A stretch of DNA of 64,000 nt. Source: Rubellimicrobium thermophilum DSM 16684. GTDB taxonomy: Bacteria; Pseudomonadota; Alphaproteobacteria; Rhodobacterales; Rhodobacteraceae. The stretch covers positions 256,127 through 320,126 of the forward strand of contig NZ_KE557320.1 in the NCBI RefSeq assembly GCF_000442315.1, read 5' to 3'. The position numbers were made by a program, and so were the translations under genes. Shown here piece by piece: positions 1 to 8,089 of this stretch. The notes beneath the pieces were generated by a model. The model saw nothing but the letters and a program-made list of their open reading frames with translations. It did no database searches and was not told the DNA's origin. Numbering within the stretch: position 1 is the first letter of the stretch; each line of letters starts with the position of its first letter.

Positions 1-135
1 TTCGGCCGAAGCCACCAGCCGCGACAGCGTCGGCTGCGAGGCATGCATCGCTTCGGCCGCCGCCTTGAAGCTGCGCGCCCGCGCCACTTCCGCCACGGCA
101 CGCACCTCGCGCAGATCGAGTTCGCTCCCGGCCAT
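1..135 (-). CDS. LysR-family regulator, N-terminal fragment
   Basis: The first 45 codons of a minus-strand gene that runs off the left edge. The visible part is the winged helix-turn-helix of a LysR-type transcriptional regulator: residues 9-45 carry the typical run FKAAAEAMHASQPTLSRLV, where the recognition helix lies. The ligand-binding domain is outside the window. The start is the ATG at 135. It is divergent from the C-glycoside deglycosidase operon, the usual arrangement for a LysR regulator that controls its neighbour; that role is inferred from position only. Confidence 0.85.
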   Translation of the reverse strand, partial: MAGSELDLREVRAVAEVARARSFKAAAEAMHASQPTLSRLVASAE

Positions 136-307
136 GCCCGGCTCTCGGCTCCTCCCGCTGTCCCCGAAGCGCATCGTCGCATGTCCGGGGCCGGCTGCAC
201 AGGACGATGACCCGCCGGTTATGCCGGAACTGTGCAGACCGATACCGGAATCGCATTGGTGGCCGGAATCCCCCTCGGATCAATCATTCCCGAAGTTCAG
301 ATCGGGA
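136..307. promoter_or_regulatory. Divergent promoter region, LysR / C-glycoside operon
   Basis: A 172-bp intergenic region between the divergent LysR gene and the C-glycoside deglycosidase operon. The hexamer CCGGAA occurs three times in the same orientation, starting at 224, 245 and 263, so the copies are 21 and 18 bp apart. Spacing near two helical turns suits a regulator binding one DNA face, but CCGGAA is not unusual in GC-rich DNA. No clear -35/-10 pair was found. Confidence 0.35.
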
Positions 308-784
308 ATGCCCATGTTCGAGCGGTTTTTCGTGCGCGAGGACAGTCTGCGCAACGTGGTGAAGGATGGCAGGGTGAGGGGTTTCTGCCTGGCGGTGAAG
401 AACGCCAACTATCGCGGCGTCTACCTGTCGCTGCACAACGGCTATTTCCTCGAGGTGGACGGCGTGAACTACCCGCGAGAGGCGCAGAGCTTCGCGATCA
501 ACGGCCTCCCGCCGCGCAGCTTTGCCGAGATCGCGCGCGCGGTGCACGAGCACTGGGATTACCCCGACGAGGGCATCCTGCATGTCGCCTGCCCCGGCGG
601 CCTCGCGCCCGGCCGGCACCGGATCCGTATCCAGCAATCGGTGCTGGCGGCCTATGGCTATCGCCCCACCGATGAGGAATGGGTGCGCACACCGCCCGTC
701 CCGGGTTCGGGCGCAGGGTCGGACAAGGCGCCGGACATTTCCGAATTCATGCTGGAGCTTCAGGGCGAGGAGGTCGTGGCATGA
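308..784 (+). CDS. C-glycoside deglycosidase beta subunit (DUF6379)
   Basis: About 158 residues. It resembles the small beta subunit (DUF6379; CarC/DgpB type) of bacterial C-glycoside deglycosidases, which with the alpha subunit cleave the C-C bond between a 3-oxo-glucose and an aromatic aglycone. Seen: the start MFERFFVRE, the stretch NYRGVYLSLHNGYFLEVDGV, and a PGGLAPGRHRI segment near residue 100, consistent with a compact beta-sandwich. The frame stays open upstream to 65, but family proteins begin close to MFERFF, so the ATG at 308 (or 314) is preferred. The stop overlaps the next ATG by four bases, as expected for subunits made together. Annotation rests on sequence pattern plus the adjacent alpha subunit. 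Confidence 0.75.
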   Translation: MPMFERFFVREDSLRNVVKDGRVRGFCLAVKNANYRGVYLSLHNGYFLEVDGVNYPREAQSFAINGLPPRSFAEIARAVHEHWDYPDEGILHVACPGGLAPGRHRIRIQQSVLAAYGYRPTDEEWVRTPPVPGSGAGSDKAPDISEFMLELQGEEVVA

Positions 785-1899
785 CCATCACCATCCGGCG
801 GGGCGTCTCGCTCTACAGTTTCCAGCAGGCGCGCTTCTTCGGCGACATGACGCTTGATGACGAGCTGGCGGCGGTGGCGTCCTTCGGCGCGACCGGGGTC
901 GAGATCGTGGACGAGATGACGCTGCGCTATCCCGATCCGGGCGCGGCCTTCGTCGATCACTGGCACCGGCGGCTGGCCGCCCTGGGCCTGACCCCGGTCG
1001 CGATGGACGTGGGCATGGATGTGCTCCAGTTCCGCGACCATGTGATGAGCCACGAGGAATGCGCCGAGCGCCTGCGCCACGACATCCGCCTGGCGCGGCG
1101 GCTGGGTTTCGGCGTCGTCCGGGTGCTGTCCGTGACGCCCCTGGACGTGATGCTGCGCGCCCTGCCCGAGGCCGAGCGTCAGGACATCCGCCTTGGCCGC
1201 GAGATCCACCAGCCGATGACGCTGGAAGGCCCGCAGGTGGCCGAGATCATCGACTGGGCCGAGGCGCAGGCTTCGGACCGGCTGGGCATCGTGCCCGATC
1301 TCGGCATCTTCCAGTTCCGCCCCTCTGAGGCGCATCTCGGCTGGTATCGCCGCAAGGGGGCGCAGGAGGCGGCCTGCGCGGCGGCCATCGCGCTGTCGGA
1401 TCTGATCCGCAGCGGCGAGGCCGGATCCCTCTTCGACATGTCGCGGCACACCGCGGGCAATGTCCGCGCCGACTATCGCCGGTTCCTGACCACGGGCGAG
1501 GCGCCGGAGGGGCTCGCCCCGGCCTTCCGCGCGGTGAAGGACTGGGCCGACCGGCATGTGCCCGCCCCGCAGGAGGTGGATTACGTCGTGGTGGGCGAGG
1601 CGCTGACCTTCTCGAACACCCGGCCCGAGACCCTTCGCCAGATCGCGCGCCATGTGACCCATGTGCATGGCAAGTTTTACGAGATGTCGGAGATTCCGGG
1701 ACGGCCGGGCCAATATCACGACGCCTCCATCGACACCGAAGCTGCGATCGGCGCGTTGAAGGCGGGCGGATTCTCGGGCTACGTGAACTCTGAATACGAG
1801 GGCCAGCGCTACTATCAGGATCGGACCCGCGCCGAGCTGATGAGCGAGGTCGAGCAGGTCCGCCGGCATCAGGAGATGCTGGCGCGTCTGATCGGATAG
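781..1899 (+). CDS. C-glycoside deglycosidase alpha subunit (TIM-barrel)
   Basis: A 372-residue protein of the sugar-phosphate isomerase/epimerase TIM-barrel fold. It opens with GVSLYSFQ and ends with the metal-site regions HVHGKFYEM (about residue 300) and NSEYEGQRYYQD (about 340), which supply the His and Glu ligands of a divalent metal. Next to a DUF6379 subunit this is best read as the catalytic alpha subunit (CarB/DgpA-partner type) of a C-glycoside deglycosidase: it deprotonates the 3-oxo-glucosyl substrate and releases the aglycone. The ATG at 781 overlaps the beta-subunit stop (ATGA). The lactonase-like gene follows after nine bases. The natural substrate cannot be read from sequence; the neighbouring gallate genes suggest a galloyl-type C-glucoside. 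Confidence 0.8.
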   Translation: MTITIRRGVSLYSFQQARFFGDMTLDDELAAVASFGATGVEIVDEMTLRYPDPGAAFVDHWHRRLAALGLTPVAMDVGMDVLQFRDHVMSHEECAERLRHDIRLARRLGFGVVRVLSVTPLDVMLRALPEAERQDIRLGREIHQPMTLEGPQVAEIIDWAEAQASDRLGIVPDLGIFQFRPSEAHLGWYRRKGAQEAACAAAIALSDLIRSGEAGSLFDMSRHTAGNVRADYRRFLTTGEAPEGLAPAFRAVKDWADRHVPAPQEVDYVVVGEALTFSNTRPETLRQIARHVTHVHGKFYEMSEIPGRPGQYHDASIDTEAAIGALKAGGFSGYVNSEYEGQRYYQDRTRAELMSEVEQVRRHQEMLARLIG

Positions 1900-1908
1900 G
1901 GGCCGGCC

Positions 1909-3081
1909 ATGTGGGCAATCGTGGGAAGCTATGCCGAGGGCGACGTTCCCGGCGGCCTGACCGTGTTCCGGCTGGATCCGGCGACGGGGGCGATGCAGGC
2001 GGTGGCCAGGGGAGACCGCGACATTCAGGCGGGTTATCTGGTGCATTCGCCCCGGACCGGCACGGTCTATTGCGTGGACGAACGCAAGACCGACGGGCGC
2101 GGCCCGGTGGGGCAGCCCGCCGCGATCCATGCCTTCGGCTTCGATGCCGCGACCGGGGCACTGATCTGGAAGGACCGCTGCCCGGTCTTCGGCCCGTTCC
2201 CGACCTTCCTTGACTTCGACGAGGCGCGGGGCCTTCTTCTGTCGGCCAGCCACGGCAGTTTCGACCATGTCGAACAGGTGCGGCGCACGGCGAGGGGATG
2301 GGAGGTCGAGTATCTCTATGACCACTCCACCGTCGCGCTCTACCGGCTGAAGGCGGACGGCAGCTTCGACGGGATCGCCGACCTGCATGTGCTCGACGGC
2401 CACGGACCCGACCCCAACACGTCGCCGCAGGCGGGCGGGCATGCGCAGGCCTCGGCCCATGCGCATTGCGCCACCCTCGATCCCTCGCGCCGCTTCGTGC
2501 TGGTCTGCGACAAGGGCACCGACAGCCTGCGCATCTATCGCCTGACCGACCGGCTGGAGCCGGTGGCGCACGTGCCCTTCCCGCCGCAGACCGCGCCGCG
2601 CCATGTCGCCTTCGCCCCCGACGGGCGGCGGTTCTGGATGGTGCTGGAGCTTTCCTCGGAACTTGCCTCGCTTGATTTCGACCCGGACACCGGGGCGGTC
2701 AGGCTGCTGGACCGGGTGCGCACCACGGGTGCCAGTTACTCCGGCCCGAACGAGCCCGCCGAGCTGCGGCTGTCGCCGGACGGGCGGCACCTCTACGTCA
2801 ACAACCGCGGAGAGGATTCGCTGGCCTGGTTCTCCATTGCACCCGGTGGCGCGCTGAAGCGCCAAGGCGCGGTGATGGTGGCCAAGTCCATTCACCCCCG
2901 CCTTGCCGCGCGCAGCTTTGCCTTTGCCAGCCCCGGCCTGATCCTCTTCGCCGACCGCCCCGCCGGCCTGGTCCGCAGCTTCGCCGTCGATACGGACAGC
3001 GGCGCGCTGAGCGAAATCGCCACGACCGCCGTCCCCGGCCCTGCCTTCGTGGCGATCATCCCCGAAAGGCCCGGCCCATGA
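1909..3081 (+). CDS. Lactonase-family beta-propeller protein
   Basis: About 390 residues with the repeated blade pattern of the 6-phosphogluconolactonase-like (YbhE/PGL) seven-bladed propeller family: MWAIVGSYA at the start, then repeats such as LDPSRRFVLVCDKGTDSL, FAPDGRRFWMV and LSPDGRHLYVNNRGED. No signal peptide is seen, so it is probably cytoplasmic. Family members hydrolyse sugar lactones. In this operon it could open a lactone of the substrate (bergenin-type glucosides carry an internal delta-lactone) or a lactone formed from the released sugar; neither can be decided from sequence. It follows the alpha subunit by nine bases, and its stop overlaps the GMC start (ATGA). Confidence 0.75.
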   Translation: MWAIVGSYAEGDVPGGLTVFRLDPATGAMQAVARGDRDIQAGYLVHSPRTGTVYCVDERKTDGRGPVGQPAAIHAFGFDAATGALIWKDRCPVFGPFPTFLDFDEARGLLLSASHGSFDHVEQVRRTARGWEVEYLYDHSTVALYRLKADGSFDGIADLHVLDGHGPDPNTSPQAGGHAQASAHAHCATLDPSRRFVLVCDKGTDSLRIYRLTDRLEPVAHVPFPPQTAPRHVAFAPDGRRFWMVLELSSELASLDFDPDTGAVRLLDRVRTTGASYSGPNEPAELRLSPDGRHLYVNNRGEDSLAWFSIAPGGALKRQGAVMVAKSIHPRLAARSFAFASPGLILFADRPAGLVRSFAVDTDSGALSEIATTAVPGPAFVAIIPERPGP

Positions 3082-4742
3082 CCGACACCCAATTCGATGC
3101 CCTGGTGATCGGCTCGGGCGCCTCGGGCAGTTTCGCGGCCAAGGAGCTGACCGAACGGGGGCTGCGGGTGGCCCTTGTCGAAGCCGGACGCGAAATCGGG
3201 CCCGAGGATTTCGCCGACCCGCCGAAGGGCCCGGTGGAAAAGGGCATCCAGCTGCGCCAGCGCGCCATTGCCACGATCCTCGGCCAGCATGTGCAGGCCA
3301 AGGTGGCCTTCTTCGGCCACCAGTTCCGGCATCTCTTCGTCAACGACCGCGAACACCCCTACGAGACCACGCGCGATCAGCCCTATCTGTGGATCCGCGG
3401 CAGGCAGCTCGGGGGGCGGCTTCACACCTATGGCCGCGTCCTGATGCGCTGGTCGGATACCGACTTCAAGGCCGGGTCGCGCGATGGTGCAAGCCCCGAC
3501 TGGCCGATCGCCTATGGCGATCTCGCGCCCTACTACGACAAGGTGGAAAGCTTCCTCGGTCTCGTCGGCACCCCCGAGGGCCTGCCCAACCTGCCCGACG
3601 GAAAGTATCTGAAACCGGGCCATCTGACCGCGGCCGAGCGGCGTCTGAAGGAGGCGGTCGAGGGCCGCTGGCCCGAGCGGCGGGTCACGACCTGGCGCTA
3701 CATGCCCCCGAACCCGCGCCGTGTGCCGCAGCCCCTGCTGGCCGCGATGGCGACCGGGCGGCTGACCGTCCTGGCCGACCGCATCGCCCGCAAGGTGCTG
3801 ACCGACCGATCCGGCGCAAGGGCCATCGGGGCCGAGGTGATTGACAGACGCAGCGGGCAGGTCTCCATCCTGACCGCCCGCGTCGTCGTCCTCTGCTGCT
3901 CGCCGGTCGAGACGGTCCGGCTGATGCTGAATTCGGCCAGCGACGCCCACCCCGAGGGCCTCGCCAACGGTTCGGGAATGCTGGGGCGCTGCTTCATGGA
4001 TCAGGCGCCGCTGGTGATCTTCGGCACCATCCCCGGCCAGAAGGGTAAGGAGGACGACCCGACCTGGGACCCCGACCCCTGGTATGGCCGCACCGGTGGC
4101 GCCTACATCCCGCGGTGGGAGAATGTCGGGGACCGCCACAACCCCGTCTTCCTGCGCGGCTACGGCTTTCAGGGCACGGCGGCGCGGCTTTATGTGCCGC
4201 CGCACAAGCGGGCGCAGTTCGCCTTCATGGGCTTTTGCGAGATGCTGCCTGCCCCCGACAACCGCATCACCCTCTCGCATCGGCGCGACCGCTGGGGCAT
4301 GCCGATCCCGCATATCCGCTGCCATGTCGGCGAGAACGAGCGCAGGCTTCTCATGGCCGCCTCGGACGAGATTCGGGCGATGGTCGAGGCCGCGGATTTC
4401 GAGGTCGAATGGATCGGCTCGCCGCTCGGGCTCACGGAATACGGCCGCGGCGCCTACCCGGACGAAGACCCGATCAGCCGCTGGTTCTTCCGCCGCTTCT
4501 TTCCCCGCGCGATGACGATGGGCGCGGCGATCCATGAAAGCGGCGGCGCGCGGATGGGCGATGACCCGGCGACCTCGGTCCTGAACCGGCACAATCAGGC
4601 CTGGGAGGTGCCGAACCTCTTCGTCACCGATGCCGCGGCCTTCCCGACCAGTGGCACGGCGGGCACGACGCTGACCATCATGGCGCTGACGGTGCGCGCC
4701 TGCGAACACATCGCCGGGGAATTGGCGGCAGGGCGGCTCTGA
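3078..4742 (+). CDS. GMC-family FAD oxidoreductase (glycoside 3-oxidase candidate)
   Basis: A 554-residue glucose-methanol-choline oxidoreductase. The FAD dinucleotide-binding motif GSGASGS lies at residues 12-18, the substrate/FAD loop WIRGRQLGGRL near 110, and the C-terminal active-site segment HESGGARMG near 480, followed by the family ending TTLTIMAL. C-glycoside pathways begin with oxidation of the glucose 3-hydroxyl, done in some bacteria by GMC enzymes of the CarA/G3Ox type, so this is the likely first enzyme of the operon. The position before TLTIMAL, where many GMC enzymes have Asn-Pro, reads Gly-Thr. No Tat or Sec signal is seen, implying a cytoplasmic enzyme. It starts inside the lactonase stop codon. 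Confidence 0.8.
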   Translation: MTDTQFDALVIGSGASGSFAAKELTERGLRVALVEAGREIGPEDFADPPKGPVEKGIQLRQRAIATILGQHVQAKVAFFGHQFRHLFVNDREHPYETTRDQPYLWIRGRQLGGRLHTYGRVLMRWSDTDFKAGSRDGASPDWPIAYGDLAPYYDKVESFLGLVGTPEGLPNLPDGKYLKPGHLTAAERRLKEAVEGRWPERRVTTWRYMPPNPRRVPQPLLAAMATGRLTVLADRIARKVLTDRSGARAIGAEVIDRRSGQVSILTARVVVLCCSPVETVRLMLNSASDAHPEGLANGSGMLGRCFMDQAPLVIFGTIPGQKGKEDDPTWDPDPWYGRTGGAYIPRWENVGDRHNPVFLRGYGFQGTAARLYVPPHKRAQFAFMGFCEMLPAPDNRITLSHRRDRWGMPIPHIRCHVGENERRLLMAASDEIRAMVEAADFEVEWIGSPLGLTEYGRGAYPDEDPISRWFFRRFFPRAMTMGAAIHESGGARMGDDPATSVLNRHNQAWEVPNLFVTDAAAFPTSGTAGTTLTIMALTVRACEHIAGELAAGRL

Positions 4743-4766
4743 CCGCCGCGTGGCTGGCGAAGAAAT

Positions 4767-4794
4767 GACGCGCCGCATGGCCCTGCGGCGCGTC
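4767..4794. terminator. Bidirectional hairpin terminator between convergent operons
   Basis: A perfect 11-bp inverted repeat: GACGCGCCGCA at 4767-4777 and TGCGGCGCGTC at 4784-4794 with a six-base loop. It sits between the end of the plus-strand C-glycoside operon and the end of the minus-strand gallate operon, where one hairpin could end both transcripts. There is no long T tract on either side, so how well it works alone is uncertain. Confidence 0.65.
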
Positions 4795-4812
4795 CGGCCC
4801 GAGGGGCGGGGG

Positions 4813-6186
4813 CTATTTCTGCGCGCGATAGCTTTCCCGCGCCGCCTCGTGGATCGGCCAGGGATGGACCTCGGCGCCCACGGTCATCTGGACATGCCGC
4901 TCGACATGCGGCTTGGCCGTGCCGCCATCCTTCTCGCCCCACAGGATCCGAAGCTTCGTGCCCTGCGCGGCGAGATCCGGCCGCACCATCGCCAGCGAGA
5001 TCCAGGCCCGTTCGTTGGCGGAATAGACGGGGTAGGTGGACAGTCCCACAAGCGCGCCGTCGAGCAGCACCTGATCATAGGGATGGGCGGCATAATGGCC
5101 CGCCGGCAGTTCCATCAGCTTCGGCCCCGGATAGGGGCCCATGAGCCCGTCGAAGATCTTCAGCACGTCCTCGCGGTCCCAGACCAGCGTCACCTTGGTG
5201 CGGTGCGGCTGCGCGGCCATCCTCTCCAGCGCCGGGCGGCCGATGAAATCATGGTCGAACTTCACCATCCGTCCGTAACCGAGGTCCCAGGGCGTGAGGT
5301 AGTAATCTTCGACATTCTCGGGCTGGAAGCTGCCGCCGACCGAGCAGACCGCCAGGAAGTTGTCGGCCGGCAGCCATTGCCGGAAGCCCTTCATCGCCTC
5401 GCCCGTGTAGATCGCCGGCAGCGGCGAGGGGATCCAGCCCGACTCCATCGCCGCGCAGGAATAGGCCCGGCTGCCGGCGCGCAGCATACCCCATTTCGCG
5501 CCGACCTCGATCAGCCGGTCATAGACCTTCTTGCCTTCCTCGTAAGGCCCCCAGAGCTCCAGCCCCGGCGCGCCGCCCATGCCATGCGCCAGCGTGCGCG
5601 CCTTGCAGCCGGCGATGGTGATCTCGCCCATGTGGAAGAAGCGGGTGGTCAGCGGCCCGCCCTCGTTGACCTCGTTCAGGATGTCGAGCGCCTTCGGCCC
5701 CTGCACCTCGAAACGGTAGAGCCGGCGCGGCCTGTCGGGGTTCTCGAGGCTGCGGATGTCGAGCTCGGTGGTGACGTTCCAGCCCGAGATTTCGGCCTGA
5801 TAGGCGATCCAGTAGGCAAGCGGCGGGCGCCCGACATAAAGGTATTCGTCATCCTCGAGCCCGAACAGGATCCCGTCGCCGATCACGTAACCGTCGGGGT
5901 TCACGCAGACGAGCTGCTTGGCCTTGTCGCGCCCGAAACCGGCAAAGCTGTTCACCCCGACATGCGACAGAAGCCGCAGCGCATCGGGCCCGCGCACATA
6001 GAGGTCGGTCATGTGATAGGACTGGTTCAGCAGCACCGCCCCGTGCCGCCAGGCGCGGACTTCCTCGATCCAGTTGGTATATTGTGGCGCGATGGGAAAG
6101 ACATAGGGCCCCATCTGCGAATTCTGCAGCATGGCGGCGGGGCTGGGCCATTCCTTGAGCCGGTCTTCAAGTGTCCTCGTGGTCAT
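4813..6186 (-). CDS. THF-dependent aryl O-demethylase (LigM/DesA-like)
   Basis: A 457-residue protein of the aminomethyltransferase (GcvT) fold. The N-terminal folate-binding barrel includes the stretches GADALRLLSHVGVNSF-like near residue 70 and GYVIGDGILF near 105; the C-terminal barrel includes DLGYGRMVKFDHDFIGR near 330. Length and pattern match LigM/DesA of sphingomonads, which move the methyl group of vanillate, syringate or 3-O-methylgallate to tetrahydrofolate. Here it would free a hydroxyl of an O-methylated gallate before ring cleavage. It is the last gene of the minus-strand run, 185 bp after galD, so it may also have its own promoter. GAGGA precedes the ATG at 6186. Whether it prefers a 3-O- or 4-O-methyl group is not visible. 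Confidence 0.75.
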   Translation of the reverse strand: MTTRTLEDRLKEWPSPAAMLQNSQMGPYVFPIAPQYTNWIEEVRAWRHGAVLLNQSYHMTDLYVRGPDALRLLSHVGVNSFAGFGRDKAKQLVCVNPDGYVIGDGILFGLEDDEYLYVGRPPLAYWIAYQAEISGWNVTTELDIRSLENPDRPRRLYRFEVQGPKALDILNEVNEGGPLTTRFFHMGEITIAGCKARTLAHGMGGAPGLELWGPYEEGKKVYDRLIEVGAKWGMLRAGSRAYSCAAMESGWIPSPLPAIYTGEAMKGFRQWLPADNFLAVCSVGGSFQPENVEDYYLTPWDLGYGRMVKFDHDFIGRPALERMAAQPHRTKVTLVWDREDVLKIFDGLMGPYPGPKLMELPAGHYAAHPYDQVLLDGALVGLSTYPVYSANERAWISLAMVRPDLAAQGTKLRILWGEKDGGTAKPHVERHVQMTVGAEVHPWPIHEAARESYRAQK

Positions 6187-6313
6187 CGGTGTCCTCGGTT
6201 TCGTGGCATGCGGTCGGTTCCGGATGACGGCTGTCCTGTTGCGCTTCGGAAAGGATCCGGTCTGCGGACCGGCCGACCACGCGCGAACCCTAATGTCCGG
6301 CTGTTGCCGCCGC

Positions 6314-6332
6314 TTATCCCGGTGCCCGATAA
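6314..6332. promoter_or_regulatory. LysR-type dyad upstream of the O-demethylase
   Basis: A perfect 5-bp dyad TTATC-N9-GATAA, 128 bp upstream of the O-demethylase start. It contains the ATC-N9-GAT and T-N11-A patterns typical of LysR-type regulator sites. It lies in the 185-bp gap after galD, the largest gap in the minus-strand run, so an internal promoter there is plausible. It differs from the operator found at 11654 and 13716. Confidence 0.4.
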
Positions 6333-6371
6333 CCGGTTTCAGATTTGCAATGGCGGATCCGCGAAGGGGGG

Positions 6372-7424
6372 TCAGGCCGGAAAGACCAGCCCGTCCATCA
6401 GCTTGCGCGCGGTGCGCAGGGTTCCCGCCGCGCGAACCGATCCGTCGGAATTGCGCTCGAGGAACAGCTCCACCGCGCCTGTCGGATGTTCGATCAGGAA
6501 ACGGTCGTCAGGCGGAAGGACGGCAAGGGCGGCGGCGGGGCTTTCGGGCAGGAGACAGGCGGTCGCGACCGAGACGGCGGCCAGCACGCCGATCGAGGCA
6601 TGAACGCGGTGCGGGATCCAGGACCGGGTGGCGATGACGCCTCCGCGCCGCGGCGGCGAAACCAGGATCATCTTCGGCACCGACTGTTCCGCCACCTCGC
6701 CCAGGCCCATCATCCGCCCGGCCTGAAGCCGGATCGGCTCCAGCCGCCTGCGGATGTCCTCGCGCGCCTCCAGCGTGTCGCGGTCCTCCTCCCCGGTCAG
6801 GCCGAAATCGGCGGCCCGCATCACCACGCAGGGCATGCCGTTGTCGATCAGCGTGCAGGCCAGACCGTCGATCACGTCCACGGCCCGGCCGGTCGGCAGC
6901 AGCGCCCCGCACATCGACCCGGCGATGTTCTGGAATATCAGCGGGATGGCGGCCGCCGTTCCGGGCACCCCGTCGATGGCGGTCTCTCCGTCATAGCGCA
7001 CGCGCCCGCCGGGGGTCTGCACGCGGGCGACCGCCACTTCGCCGGTGTTCAGCATGTGGATGCGGACCGGGGTCTCGCCGTCCTGCGCCGACACCAGCCC
7101 GCGCTCGATGGCGGCCGGGCCGACGCCCGCCAGGATGTTGCCGCAGGGCTGGGCCGCGCTGACAAGCGGCCGGTCGACGAAGACCTGAAGGAACAGGTAA
7201 TCCACGTCCGCGTCAGGCCGCGTCGAAGGCGACAGGATCGCCACCTTGGATGTCAAGGGATCAGCTCCGCCGATGCCGTCGATCTGGCGTGGGTCGGGGC
7301 TGCCCATGATCCGCAACAGAAGGGCATCCCGCGCGGCCGGGTCCGCCGGCAGGTCGCGGGCCAGGAAATAGGCGCCCTTCGATGTGCCGCCCCGCATCCA
7401 CAGGCAGGGGATGCCCTCAGACAT
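6372..7424 (-). CDS. galD: 4-oxalomesaconate tautomerase (PrpF family)
   Basis: A 350-residue PrpF-family isomerase. The N-terminal [11 protein letters not shown] (residues 10-20) and the catalytic-cysteine segment [12 protein letters not shown] near residue 93 are the two half-site motifs of the diaminopimelate-epimerase-like fold. In gallate and protocatechuate 4,5-cleavage pathways the GalD-type enzyme interconverts keto and enol 4-oxalomesaconate to supply the hydratase. It overlaps the aldolase gene by eight bases and shares its operon with GalB- and GalC-type genes, which supports this assignment over methylaconitate isomerase (PrpF proper). Confidence 0.88.
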   Translation of the reverse strand: MSEGIPCLWMRGGTSKGAYFLARDLPADPAARDALLLRIMGSPDPRQIDGIGGADPLTSKVAILSPSTRPDADVDYLFLQVFVDRPLVSAAQPCGNILAGVGPAAIERGLVSAQDGETPVRIHMLNTGEVAVARVQTPGGRVRYDGETAIDGVPGTAAAIPLIFQNIAGSMCGALLPTGRAVDVIDGLACTLIDNGMPCVVMRAADFGLTGEEDRDTLEAREDIRRRLEPIRLQAGRMMGLGEVAEQSVPKMILVSPPRRGGVIATRSWIPHRVHASIGVLAAVSVATACLLPESPAAALAVLPPDDRFLIEHPTGAVELFLERNSDGSVRAAGTLRTARKLMDGLVFPA

Positions 7425-8088
7425 ATTTCAGCCCCTTCGCCGCCAGCGCCGGGCGCATGCCGTAGAGGTCGAGCCCGAGTTCCCCCGCGGCCAGCCTCGC
7501 CCGCTTGTCCGCTTCGGCCGCAAGCCGCTTCTCGGCGGCGGCAAGGACGGCCTCGGCCTCCTCGCGGCGCACGACGACGACGCCATCGTCATCTGCGACC
7601 ATCACGTCGCCGGGGTGGACCGTCTGACCGGCGCAGACGATGGGCAGGTTCACATCGCCCAGCGTCTCCTTCACGGTGCCCTGGGCGCTGATCGCCTTCG
7701 ACCAGACCGGAAAGCCCATCGCGGTCAGGTCGCGCACGTCGCGCACGCCTGCATCGATGATCAGCCCCCGGCAGCCCCGCGCCATTGCCGAGGTGGCGAG
7801 CAGTTCGCCGAAATAGCCGTTGTCGCAGGGGCTCGTGGGCGCCAGCACCAGCAGGTCGCCGGGCTGCACCTGTTCGATGGCGACGTGCAGCATCCAGTTG
7901 TCGCCGGGCGGGGCGCTGATCGTGACGGCCGATCCCGCCACCTGCGCACCGGCATAGATGGGCCGCATGGAGCTGTGCAGACAGCCGCGGCGGCCCTGCG
8001 CCTCGTGCACGGTGGCGACGCCCGCGCGCGCAAGCCCTTCGATCACCTCAGGCGCGGCGCGGGGAATGTTCCGGACGACAACGGCCAT
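7417..8088 (-). CDS. galC: 4-carboxy-4-hydroxy-2-oxoadipate aldolase
   Basis: A 223-residue RraA-fold class II aldolase (GalC/LigK/ProA type). The core motif [14 protein letters not shown] (residues 112-125) holds the substrate Arg and metal-site Asp, and [17 protein letters not shown] follows near 155. The enzyme splits 4-carboxy-4-hydroxy-2-oxoadipate (CHA) into pyruvate and oxaloacetate, the last step of gallate and protocatechuate meta-cleavage; members often also decarboxylate oxaloacetate. It lies one base after the ring-cleavage gene and overlaps galD, so the three are surely co-transcribed. The symbol galC is chosen because the neighbours follow the gallate set; ligK is the equivalent name. 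Confidence 0.9.
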   Translation of the reverse strand: MAVVVRNIPRAAPEVIEGLARAGVATVHEAQGRRGCLHSSMRPIYAGAQVAGSAVTISAPPGDNWMLHVAIEQVQPGDLLVLAPTSPCDNGYFGELLATSAMARGCRGLIIDAGVRDVRDLTAMGFPVWSKAISAQGTVKETLGDVNLPIVCAGQTVHPGDVMVADDDGVVVVRREEAEAVLAAAEKRLAAEADKRARLAAGELGLDLYGMRPALAAKGLKYV

Positions 8089-8089
8089 C

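Noticed and set aside
760-2895. A 711-codon minus-strand frame opposite the C-glycoside operon
   Set aside because: It is low complexity and His/Gly/Arg-rich, with no motif; the plus-strand genes are clearly real.
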